DNA from: Limnanthes douglasii subsp. nivea
Lineage: Eukaryota; Streptophyta; Magnoliopsida; Brassicales; Limnanthaceae
NCBI GenBank assembly: GCA_036936605.1
Contig: JAUPFV010000001.1
Span: 122,954,771-123,018,770 of the forward strand
Direction of reading: 5' to 3'
Length of the DNA stretch: 64,000 bases
The position numbers were made by a program, and so were the translations under genes. Numbering within the stretch: the first letter of the stretch is position 1; every line of letters starts with the position of its first letter. The notes under the pieces are model-generated. The model was given only the letters and a program-made list of their open reading frames with translations. It was not told the origin of the DNA and ran no database searches. This document shows, in pieces, positions 32,535 to 41,099 of the stretch.

Positions 32535-32539
32535 TCTTT
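32535..32539. repeat. Left target-site duplication of element B (TCTTT)
   Basis: TCTTT precedes the 5' LTR and is repeated at 40981-40985 after the 3' LTR. Confidence 0.93.
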
Positions 32540-33052
32540 TGATGAGTCCGAATTCGAAGAGCTCCCCGGAAGGGTAGTCCAAAGTAAATCACCCCGTAAA
32601 ACCGGACAGACTCCATGACTACAATTCGAACAGCACTGGTTGAACCGGACAGATGATTTTGAACATTTTGAACACTGCAAATATAAGTCAGTTCGAACTA
32701 TGACTAAAGTACTAAAATACCTAAACACTATCTGACTAAGCTGTCTATTCACCTACTTAAAAACTTGTGGGTCTTTAAACATGACCCGGGTCCATTAAAC
32801 TTGACCCGAAAGCCCATAAGGGCCCAAATCTTACACTATAAATGCCCAACCACCAGCATTAACTAGGGGTAAGAAAAGTTAACTGCTGCCAGGCTGCTCA
32901 ATTCTCTCACCACCCTTAAAACACCTTGAAATACCCTGAAATATCTTGAAACACCATTAAACACCACCACACCACCGTGAAACACCCTTACGCCGCCTTA
33001 AAACTCCACTTAAAATTACCAGCCTACCCTCAGGCTACTTTTATCCACACCA
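32540..33052 (+). repeat. 5' LTR of element B (513 bp)
   Basis: It starts TGATGAGTCC and ends CCACACCA, and matches the 3' LTR at 512 of 513 positions. The 3' third is rich in short AAACACC-type direct repeats. Confidence 0.96.
32837..32843 (+). promoter_or_regulatory. TATA box in the 5' LTR of element B
   Basis: CTATAAATG context, repeated at 40765-40771 in the 3' LTR. It is the likely promoter for sense gag-pol RNA. Confidence 0.65.
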
Positions 33053-33055
33053 AAT

Positions 33056-33072
33056 TGGCGACCACAGTGGGA
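33056..33072 (+). promoter_or_regulatory. Primer binding site of element B
   Basis: TGGCGACCACAGTGGGA, 3 nt after the LTR end, identical to the site in element A. It looks like the complement of an arginine-type tRNA 3' end (not verified). Confidence 0.8.
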
Positions 33073-33125
33073 GGCGACGGTGCCTGAATCAAACATTCAA
33101 AACCAAGTAAAAGAATTCTGTCCGA

Positions 33126-35468
33126 ATGAATCCGGATAATCCAGAGCTTCCACCAGCTTTGCTCGAAGTGGTGGAAGAGAACGATGAATATACTGTCCAA
33201 GAGCGTGACAGGTTGAGGGTTGAAATAGAAGCTCTGAGGGCTGAGAAGGCCAAGATGGGCATGAAGGAGAAGTCCAAAGCATCAGTTGCTCATCGCTCTG
33301 ATAACCCTCGAGAGCATGAGGCTTCGAAGACTCATGTGAGCACTAAAAAGACACATGCTAGTTCTAAAAAGTCTCACCGGTCCAAGCCTGTGGAGAGTTC
33401 TGACTCAAGTTCAGAATCTTCGGACAGCTCTTCGGACAGTGAGGGGAATGAAAAGTCCTTGTCCTCCAGCAGTGACGAAGGGCGAACCAGGAAAAAACAA
33501 AAGCAAGTTAAAAAGTATTCCAGAAAAAGAGACCACCATGGAAGAATGAAAAGACACATTGGGAAAGGATCATCTCACAGCCGGAGGCATATAGACCGGT
33601 TGCTGATGGATCCATTTGCCTTCCATGATGAGCCAGGTATCTTTGCAACACCTAATGAGGATACCGTGTTCAGTCGTGGAAGGAATTGGAGGCAGTCTCC
33701 ACTGTCTTCTAAAATCCTATCCGGGAACCTCCCCAAGAGGTTTGACAGCACAAAGATGGAGAAGTACGACGGCAGTACTGATCCGGACAATCATCTGGAG
33801 CAATTCAAGAACTTCATGATGAACTTTGATGATGATGATAAACTACTCTGCAGGGCATTCTCCCAATCCTTTACGGGGAGTGCTCTGAAGTGGTACAACA
33901 GCCTTCCTCAGGGTTGTATCAGAGACTTTGACACCTTCTGGGTGGCCTTTCGAAGGCAATTTGTAGGAAGTAAGGAGCTCAAGGGCAATGGAGATACCAT
34001 AATCCATTGTGCCCAAGAGCCAAATGAATCATTGAAAGAATACATAAGTCGTTTTGTGAATACAAAGAACGGGCTGGCTGATTGTTTTGAACAAGTGGCA
34101 ATAGCATCCCTGAGACAGGGTTTGAACCCGGGCAACCTGGCCGATTCAGTAACAAGGAAGAAAGCCATGACCTGGGGTGGATTGCTAAATCAAGTCGGCA
34201 AGCAAATAAATGTTGATGAAACAAAAAAGACCAGGGTGCACAGGCAGGTGAGATCCACCCCGGTAACACCAACTCCCAATCCAAACCAGTCCGGCAACAA
34301 AGCTAGAGAAACCGGACAGGGGCATGGAAGAGGAAAAGCTCAGTCTCAACCAGCTGCTCCTGCACAAAGTCAACAGTCTAGAAACAAAAGGGGGCCGTGG
34401 GTCCAACCGGAGTGGTTTGCAGAGCTCAAAGAGAGTGTGGCAACCATTTTCGAGAAAACTAAAGATGAAGTACACTACCGGAGGCCGGCAACCTTGCAGT
34501 CTCCCAGAGAACATCGAAACAGTTCTTTTTGTCAATATCACAATGATATTGGCCATACTACTGATGATTGTATAGCCTTGAAGCAAGAGGTTCAGAACCT
34601 GATTGAAAGAGGGAAGTTGGGTGCGTATGTCAAAAGAAGAGGAGGCAACAGGCCTGATAACACTCACCGGGCTGGTCCGGTTAATGCTGCCCCAGAAGGG
34701 GCCATGGTAATTGTTGAAAGGTTTGATGTGGAATCAGAATACTTGGATCCTGATCCAACAAGGAACAGAGTGGGTGCAATAGAGGAACGTTCCAGGTCGG
34801 TCTCCGGGCTCATTAAATTCTTTGAGTCCTTGACAATTTTCGGAGGAGACACCGTAACGGCTCCTACCACTTCATCAAGAAAAAGGCATGTTCATAATTT
34901 GGCAACCCAACTAGAAGGGGGCATGACCTCTTATCAATCGTCAAATCTATTTCCATTCATTGTCTTTGATGGGGATGATTTGAGAGACATTGCTGGTCCT
35001 CATGAAGATGCTGTTGTCATAGGAGCATCGATAGGGGGCAATGAGATAAGGCGAATCCTGGTAGATACTGGGAGCTCTGCCAATATCCTTTTCCTAGATA
35101 CTTACAAGAAAATGAAAAATCCAGCTGTGATTCAAAAGTCAGACCGATCGATTGTAGGCTTCACAGGCAGTTCAGCTGATGTAATTGGTGAGTTCGAAGA
35201 AGAAGTATTGTTGGGCAGAGGCCCTTTCAAGAAAACAGTCAGAATACTTTTCATTGTGGTGGACTGTCCCACTTGTTACAATGCTATTCTAGGGAGATCT
35301 TGGCTCTCTAGGATGCATGCAGTGGCTTCAACAGTTCATCAGTGTCTGAAATATGCTGTTCAGGGGCAGGTTGGGGTTGTCCGGAGCAGTCAAAAAGTTG
35401 CAAGAGAATGTTATGCCACTGCCTTGGCTCCACGAACGCTGGGGGCAGTCCGTATGAATGACCAATAG
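33126..35468 (+). CDS. gag: Gag-protease polyprotein of element B (780 aa, intact)
   Basis: The ATG start agrees with the internal MNPDE Met of the sister copy. The order is a charged N-terminus, a Ser/Lys-rich basic region (about residues 65-160), the Retrotrans_gag core (about 163-350: KYDGSTDPDNHLEQF, LKWYNSLPQGCI, EYISRFVNTKNGLAD), then a CxxHxxxxHxxxxC zinc-knuckle variant (FCQYHNDIGHTTDDC, about 465-480). The retropepsin follows, with DTGSS at about 647-651 and LGRSWL downstream. The frame is uninterrupted for 2.3 kb and ends at TAG 35466-35468. The next 390 codons are open in the same frame. The product would form particles and process itself. Long reverse-strand frames here are shadows. 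Confidence 0.92.
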   Translation: MNPDNPELPPALLEVVEENDEYTVQERDRLRVEIEALRAEKAKMGMKEKSKASVAHRSDNPREHEASKTHVSTKKTHASSKKSHRSKPVESSDSSSESSDSSSDSEGNEKSLSSSSDEGRTRKKQKQVKKYSRKRDHHGRMKRHIGKGSSHSRRHIDRLLMDPFAFHDEPGIFATPNEDTVFSRGRNWRQSPLSSKILSGNLPKRFDSTKMEKYDGSTDPDNHLEQFKNFMMNFDDDDKLLCRAFSQSFTGSALKWYNSLPQGCIRDFDTFWVAFRRQFVGSKELKGNGDTIIHCAQEPNESLKEYISRFVNTKNGLADCFEQVAIASLRQGLNPGNLADSVTRKKAMTWGGLLNQVGKQINVDETKKTRVHRQVRSTPVTPTPNPNQSGNKARETGQGHGRGKAQSQPAAPAQSQQSRNKRGPWVQPEWFAELKESVATIFEKTKDEVHYRRPATLQSPREHRNSSFCQYHNDIGHTTDDCIALKQEVQNLIERGKLGAYVKRRGGNRPDNTHRAGPVNAAPEGAMVIVERFDVESEYLDPDPTRNRVGAIEERSRSVSGLIKFFESLTIFGGDTVTAPTTSSRKRHVHNLATQLEGGMTSYQSSNLFPFIVFDGDDLRDIAGPHEDAVVIGASIGGNEIRRILVDTGSSANILFLDTYKKMKNPAVIQKSDRSIVGFTGSSADVIGEFEEEVLLGRGPFKKTVRILFIVVDCPTCYNAILGRSWLSRMHAVASTVHQCLKYAVQGQVGVVRSSQKVARECYATALAPRTLGAVRMNDQ

Positions 35469-35474
35469 CAGTTT
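35463..35474 (+). promoter_or_regulatory. In-frame TAG with readthrough-like context between protease and pol of element B
   Basis: The codons read CAA TAG CAG TTT. The known leaky plant-virus context is CAA TAG CAA TTA (stop followed by CARYYA), so five of the six downstream positions fit. Both sides are open in one frame. The sister element A has no stop at the aligned position, so an ordinary nonsense mutation is also possible. Confidence 0.4.
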
Positions 35475-36638
35475 GAGGGCCTTTCTGGGGGTGAGGGTGA
35501 AATTGATGACCCCAGGGAGACCCCCGGAGTGTTGATCCCAGTTGAGGAAGTTGAGACACACTGCTTAGAAGAAGGGAAATCTGTCAAGATAGGGTCCAAA
35601 ATGCCACAAGTATTGAAAGAAGAAATGTTAAAATTCTTAAAAGACCATCAGCATGTTTTTGCCTGGTGCAATGCTGATGTTACTGGAGTGCCGTCAGAAG
35701 TGATTTCTCATCACTTATCTGTCCGGAGAGACGTAGCACCAGTGGTGCAAAAAAGGAGAGCTTTCTCAAAAGAAAAGGCTGATGTCATTGTACAAGAGGT
35801 TGACAGACTCACAAAGATGGGGCACATTAAAGAAGCTCAGTATCCTTTGTGGACTGCCAATCCAGTCTTGGTAAAAAAGAAAAACGGTAAATGGCGAATG
35901 TGCATAGACTTCACGGATCTCAATCGAGCTTGCCCAAAAGACTTGTATCCGGTCCCCCGGATAGATCAGCTGGTAGATTCTACTTCTGGGAACAAGCTAC
36001 TCTCCTTCATGGATGCTTTCTCCGGATATAATCAGATCCAGGTGGATCCAAGAGATCAAGAGCATACCACTTTTGTTACTGATAGAGGATTACACTGCTA
36101 CAAGGTGATGCCTTTTGGCTTAAAGAAAAATCTGGAAGGGGCTGCTGGGAAGTGGCCTAGTTATTTACAAGAAGTCTTGTGGGCATACCGGACAACGCCT
36201 GGGGCTGCCACACAAGAATCACCTTTTGCCTTGGTCTATGGGATGGATGCAGTAGCTCCCATAGAGAAGACACTCCCCTCTTTTCGTGTTCATAACTTCT
36301 CCGGACAGGCTAATGAAATAGCAATCAGAAATCAGCTTGATTTGATTGAAGAAAGGCGAATAAAAGCTCATCTTAGAATGGCACACTATCAGGGCTTGAT
36401 GAGAAGCAGGTTTGCTTCCAAGGTTAAAAGAAGGGACTTTCAACCAGGAGATAAAGTATTGAGGAAAGTTTTCCTGCACACTAAGGAAAAGCTCTTCGGA
36501 AAGTTGGCCCCAACCTGGGAGGGTCCGTATACTGTGGTTGAAAGAATCAAGCCTGGCACATATTGGCTGGAAGACAAAGATGGCAGGGTTTTAACTCACC
36601 CTTGGAATATTGAACACCTTCGAATGTATTTGGAATAA
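35469..36638 (+). CDS. pol: Shortened pol of element B: RT fingers fused to integrase C-terminus
   Basis: The same frame as gag-protease continues after the TAG. It holds the RT N-terminus (VLVKKKNGKWRMCIDFTDLN, FMDAFSGYNQIQVD, YKVMPFGLK). At 36117-36131 it passes directly into the end of the integrase core (NLEGAAGKWPSYLQEVLWAY) and the integrase C-terminus (YGMDAVAP, KVLRKVF, WEGPY, HPWNIEHLR). The RT YxDD box, both RNase H domains, and the integrase zinc and D,D,E residues are absent. It keeps a 369-codon frame from the first ATG (35529). It ends just before the non-coding interval facing the antisense gene. Confidence 0.88.
   Translation, partial: QFEGLSGGEGEIDDPRETPGVLIPVEEVETHCLEEGKSVKIGSKMPQVLKEEMLKFLKDHQHVFAWCNADVTGVPSEVISHHLSVRRDVAPVVQKRRAFSKEKADVIVQEVDRLTKMGHIKEAQYPLWTANPVLVKKKNGKWRMCIDFTDLNRACPKDLYPVPRIDQLVDSTSGNKLLSFMDAFSGYNQIQVDPRDQEHTTFVTDRGLHCYKVMPFGLKKNLEGAAGKWPSYLQEVLWAYRTTPGAATQESPFALVYGMDAVAPIEKTLPSFRVHNFSGQANEIAIRNQLDLIEERRIKAHLRMAHYQGLMRSRFASKVKRRDFQPGDKVLRKVFLHTKEKLFGKLAPTWEGPYTVVERIKPGTYWLEDKDGRVLTHPWNIEHLRMYLE
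36117..36131 (+). other. Deletion junction in element B pol
   Basis: GGCTTAAAGAA of the RT GLKN codons is joined to AAATCTGGAAGG of the integrase GLKNNLEG codons. In element A both sites encode GLKN and share a TAAARAA-type microhomology. About 2.0 kb is missing relative to A, in frame. Confidence 0.8.
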
Positions 36639-37077
36639 AATTTATGTAAATATTTACTTGTTTAAACATCCATGTAAATATTTGGGGGCATACCACTACC
36701 TCTCTCTGGCGCCACGGAGAGCTTTAAATGAAACTTGGAGCTTTTTTGAATAAATTTTCTAAGTTTTTACAAAATTCTGTTGATTGCCATACTACCCGGA
36801 CTGAAAGATCTAAGGGCTATTTAAATTCTAGCCGGAGAAATTAAACACTCTCACAATGCGAAGTACTTAAACAAACTCTAGAATAAGAGAAAGGTTGTGC
36901 AAGATAAAACATTCATTCAATAAACTTAAAGTTGCCTTGGCCTTCCAAGGACTTTGTGAATAAGTTTAAACACAATACAAAAATCTGTCCGGTCAAAACG
37001 GACAGCATCACAAAAAAGGAGCCTTGGCCTTCCAAGGACTTTGGTTCAAACAAACATTAAACAAAACAAATTACCAT
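36639..37077. other. Non-coding interval between convergent pol and aORF of element B, with three hairpins
   Basis: Two identical CCTTGGCCTTCCAAGG hairpins at 36935-36950 and 37022-37037 flank a third one, CTGTCCG-GTCAAAA-CGGACAG, at 36985-37005. The CCAAGGACTTT part of the repeated motif recurs twice in the same place in element A. The interval is the likely site of both transcript ends. Confidence 0.65.
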
Positions 37078-40036
37078 TTAAGGTGGAGCCTTTGAAGATG
37101 GCTCACCCTCATCTGTTCCCTTGGTCTTAACATCGCTTTTGTCTTCAATGACCTTCTTTCCTTTGGGGTCAGCCTCTTCTTCTCCCGGACTCTCTCCGGT
37201 TTCCTCCTCGTCACCAGATGAGGATATATCAGTATACCCTTCATCAACCATGGTCCAATATGGAAGATCGTCGTCATCCACATAACGCCATAAGTCCCCA
37301 AGTCTTCTCTTCGGGAACTTCTCGTGAAATAAGAGGACCATGTCAGACTTTACCTTTTCGATCAGTAGTTCTTCACTCCGTAGCATCTCCTTGGCATAAG
37401 CATTGACTTTGGCCTTGATCATGGCCTCTTGATCCTTCACCAGGGCAGCTTTCTCACCAATAGCCTGAGTCACTGCATTCTCCAAAGTAAGTTTGTCAGT
37501 AGTCAGATTGGTGACAATCTTTTCTTTTGCTGCAGTCTCATCTTTTGAGGTTTTCAAGTCTTTCTCCAACTCGGACAGCTTAGCCTGGAGATCTTCTAGG
37601 GTTTTCTCCAAAGAGGCAACTTTTGTGTTGCTCTCATCTTTACTCCTCTTCAGCTGCTCGTTCGACTCCTTAAGCAAGTCAACCTGGGTAGTGGCACCTC
37701 GGAGGTTATCGGACAGTTTTTCCTTCTCGGACTTAAGCTCCTTAATGGTTTCTGCCTGACTCCGGACTTGCCTTTCCAAGGTAAGCACAGGTTGCACGTT
37801 GCTAAGGAGAGAGTGAGCTATGATATCCCTTTCACTGGAGACCAAGAAAGTTTTGCCATTAAAATTCACCGTGTTGGAATTACTTGGAGGAACATATGGC
37901 CCTGCAAACTCGTCCCTAGACAAACCAAGGAAGTAGTCACCTAGAGGACCCAGGCCGGTGACATCCACTTCATCCATGTTGATCTCTCCCCGTTCAATGT
38001 CATCAGTGTGAAGCTCCCCTGGAATCCCTTCGTTAAGGTTTTCTGGGATCTCTTCGGCTAATGTAGGATCAACTGGAAAAGTGGGCTCCGGGTCCCGGAG
38101 AGCAAATTCTTCTTCTTGAGAAGTTTTCTTCTTTTTTACTTCTCTCTCAACACCCTCACTTACTTGTTTACGGGTTCGTTTGGAGACCCTCGTAGGTTTT
38201 GAGGGAGTCTCTCCGTGCTCTTTACTTTCCACTTCTACCACCTGTAGAAGGCTTGCATCAACTTGAACTGAAATTGGCGCCTCTGTGTCAGTCAGGGCCT
38301 TTTTCTCTGAATCTCCTGCTGTTTTCTTCCCTTTCTTCTTCTGGCCCTTCATCTTACTTGGGGCTTTGGCCCGAAGAGGGAGGAAAAGGGTCCCATCTAG
38401 CTCGTGAGACCTTCTTAGCACTATGTCATCATCAGGAGGGGTGGAGAGCTCCTCCCATGTTAAATCCCTCCGACCTGTAGTGTTCCACAGGTGAGATCTG
38501 GCTAAGTTTCCCGGAGTGAAAGCCTTGTGGAACCGGTTCTCCCAGTTCTCTGCGGCCCATGTGTTTATTTTGCCACAGGTAACCTGTCCGGCTTTCGTAT
38601 AGTCTCCGAACTCTTTTGGCAGTTCTGGCAAAACAAAAGAGCAACTAGTTAGTGAAAGCTTAAAGAAAAGAAATTCGAACAGAAACTTAAGGAAAGAACT
38701 TACGATCGCTCCTCCATCTACTTCGAAGAAGGCTAGGATTCTCCCCAACCTTGATCTTCTTCCCGTTCTCCCATGAGCCACTTATAAACAAGAACTGGCT
38801 CCTCCACTTATTCTCCGATTCTAGGAGATCATCAACAGCTTTCAGATTGTTCCCCATATTGAAGTGATAAAAGGGGAACTGGTGGTGTTTGCACAGACTG
38901 GCAACAGCAGCGAACTCTTCCATTGGAAGAGGAATTCCGGACAGCCTGGATGCCATAATACATGACATCAGGGTGTACCATCCGTTGGGGCTCAGCTGCG
39001 ATGGACATAGCTTCACTAAGTGGAAATAGCGCACTATCTCCGGATCCAATGGGAACCTGAGTCCCCAATTGAACAGCTCTGTAAAAAATACAATCTCATT
39101 CCTCTTACAATCCATCGGGGTCTCTGGATCGATGGGAATTCGGATCTTTACGTTTTCAGGGATCCCCCACTTAGTGCGAAGCCGTCCTAAGTCTCTAGTG
39201 TGAATAAATGCATACTTGGTTTTTAACAAAGATAAGAGATACTTAAACTCTACCTTGTGAAAGCAGGGCCCAACTTTCCCTTCAAGGCACTCCGGCAGAT
39301 CCGGACGGCTCAAGAACAAGTCCTCTTTGCCTTTCTTGGCAACGACTATGGCAGTATCAGCTTGTCCGGACGACTCGGACTCAAACCTAGCCTCCTCAAT
39401 GGAGTCTTCCATCCTCTCCTCCATAACTGTTGGGGGAGCTTCTGCAGAAACAGCCCGGGGAGGGATGAAGCTTGGTACAGCTGATCCTCCGGACTGGCGA
39501 CTCGTTGTATGTTTTTGAATTTTCACCTCAGCTTGAGTCTCTGAGGTCGAGGTTTCCCTTGGAGGTAGTGGACTGCTGGCCTCCGGACCGACCGGCCTCT
39601 CCCGGAGGGTCCTAGCAGTTGTTCCGGACCCAGACTCACTGGTGTTTTTCGAGGAGAGTCCCTTAACCAGTCGACTTGGTCTTTTCATGATCAGTTTCTC
39701 TGGGGAATGATCAGAGTCGGACCCCATAGCTATAAAGGTAGTTTTCTTCCTAACACTTGTAACAACAACCTCCGGTTCGACGGTGGGAATTGACTCTTGG
39801 ACTGATGAGCCAGAAACTATGGGGGAGAGTGTTGATTGGAAGAGTTTTCTAGGTTTTGTACCTTTTGAAGAAGACGAACCCCTATCAGATTCTTCGATTG
39901 AAGTGGCTGGTCTCTCAACTGGCGATGCTGGAAGCCCTGCTGCAATCCTTTTCTCTTTTTCAACCCTTTGAGCTCTCTCTAGTTCTGAAAGATTGAGCCA
40001 GCCACCCTTGATTAAAGCTGTTCTTGCTGTGAACAT
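37078..40036 (-). CDS. Antisense extra gene (aORF) of element B, two exons, about 959 aa
   Basis: Exon 1 is 40036-38704 and exon 2 is 38624-37078, joined in phase across a 79-nt intron. I chose the ATG at 40036 because a TATA box lies about 100 bp upstream. The ATG at 40225 lies upstream of that TATA. Exon 1 has a Ser/Pro-rich region, then at about residues 274-424 a conserved domain (TKWGIPENV, FFTELFNWGLRFPL, LCPSQLSPNGWYTL, SGIPLPMEEFAAVA) resembling the putative gypsy-type transposon domain (Transposase_28). Exon 2 has a KINTWAAENWENRF block, basic clusters (KRTRKQV, KKKK), a coiled coil (about 726-869) and a conserved C-terminus (SDMVLLFH, TMVDEG) with an acidic tail. The composition suggests a nuclear protein. 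Its role is unknown. Confidence 0.8.
38625..38703 (-). other. Intron of the antisense gene in element B (79 nt)
   Basis: The minus strand reads GATC|GTAAGTTC at the donor and TTTTGCCAG|AACTG at the acceptor, with a T-rich tract before the AG. Exon 1 leaves one base and exon 2 supplies two, so the frames of the two long ORFs join exactly. Both ORFs run on only as short, non-conserved tails into the intron. Confidence 0.78.
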
Positions 40037-40130
40037 AAAACGATTAAGGAGAATTTGAAGATTTAGAGAGATGAAGTTTTGAGTGAAGTAGCAGAGTAAA
40101 AGTGAAAGTGAAACTGTGAAAGACAAATAG

Positions 40131-40140
40131 TATTTATAGT
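40131..40140 (-). promoter_or_regulatory. TATA box of the antisense gene of element B
   Basis: The minus strand reads ACTATAAATA, 95-104 nt upstream of the ATG at 40036. A CT-rich leader typical of plant 5' UTRs lies between them. It sits inside the element, between the gene and the 3' LTR, so the gene has its own promoter. Confidence 0.6.
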
Positions 40141-40453
40141 AAATGTAAAAAAGGGGTTTGATTCCTAGGAGAATCCGAAAAGTTGGGCAATGATTAAAAG
40201 ACGGCGCTGACGTCATCAAAACCATTTAAAGAAGTTATCTATTTAATAAAGTGGTGTAATTTTCGAGGTAGAAAAACGGCTGGGGTGACCAACCAAAGGG
40301 TGACACGTGTCCCACTACTTCTGACAAAGAACCGTTTGGAATTCGTAACGGTTGGGCTGTCCGGGCCTAACTCAACTCTCTTCGAATTGGAAAACCACTT
40401 GTCAAATCGGACTGTTTTTCAGTTCTTTAACAAGGACACTTGTTCAAATACCT

Positions 40454-40463
40454 AAAAAAGGGG
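40454..40463 (+). promoter_or_regulatory. Polypurine tract of element B
   Basis: AAAAAAGGGG, 4 nt before the 3' LTR. Confidence 0.8.
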
Positions 40464-40467
40464 CTCC

Positions 40468-40980
40468 TGATGAGTCCGAATTCGAAGAGCTCCCCGGAAG
40501 GGTAGTCCAAAGTAAATCACCCCGTAAAACCGGACAGACTCCATGACTACAATTCGAACAGCACTGGTTGAACCGGACAGATGATTTTGAACATTTTGAA
40601 TACTGCAAATATAAGTCAGTTCGAACTATGACTAAAGTACTAAAATACCTAAACACTATCTGACTAAGCTGTCTATTCACCTACTTAAAAACTTGTGGGT
40701 CTTTAAACATGACCCGGGTCCATTAAACTTGACCCGAAAGCCCATAAGGGCCCAAATCTTACACTATAAATGCCCAACCACCAGCATTAACTAGGGGTAA
40801 GAAAAGTTAACTGCTGCCAGGCTGCTCAATTCTCTCACCACCCTTAAAACACCTTGAAATACCCTGAAATATCTTGAAACACCATTAAACACCACCACAC
40901 CACCGTGAAACACCCTTACGCCGCCTTAAAACTCCACTTAAAATTACCAGCCTACCCTCAGGCTACTTTTATCCACACCA
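40468..40980 (+). repeat. 3' LTR of element B (513 bp)
   Basis: Identical to the 5' LTR except T at 40601 for C at 32673. TCTTT follows at 40981-40985. Confidence 0.96.
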
Positions 40981-41099
40981 TCTTTGTTAAAGATTACAAC
41001 GAGTAAGTTCGTATGAATTTATTTTGAAACTTAAAGGTTGATAAAATTCAGATTGTATTTCAAACTTTATTTGGAATTTATTTCTTAATTTTTTCAATT

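Larger units (their letters stand above)
32540..40980 (+). mobile_element. Element B: very young, non-autonomous Tat/Retand Ty3/gypsy element with a spliced antisense gene
   Basis: A complete element of 8441 bp: LTRs of 513 bp at 32540-33052 and 40468-40980, TCTTT duplications, primer site, gag-protease ORF, shortened pol, convergent antisense gene, and a polypurine tract (AAAAAAGGGG, 40454-40463). The LTRs differ at a single position (C at 32673, T at 40601). RT after PFGLK, RNase H and the integrase zinc and catalytic parts are missing, so movement would need enzymes from another copy. The extra antisense gene is a known trait of the lineage. Sites of the CCGGAC/GTCCGG/TCCGGA type are unusually frequent. 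Confidence 0.95.

Noticed and set aside
37071..37301. Short frames overlapping the antisense gene (also 38199-38480, 38432-38644, 39257-39518)
   Set aside because: Shadows of the long spliced frame. 38432-38644 crosses the intron and has no conserved content.
40037..40225. Upstream 63 codons of the antisense ORF (start at 40225)
   Set aside because: The stretch contains the TATA box and CT-rich leader of the gene and encodes a hydrophobic, low-conservation sequence, so the ATG at 40036 is preferred.
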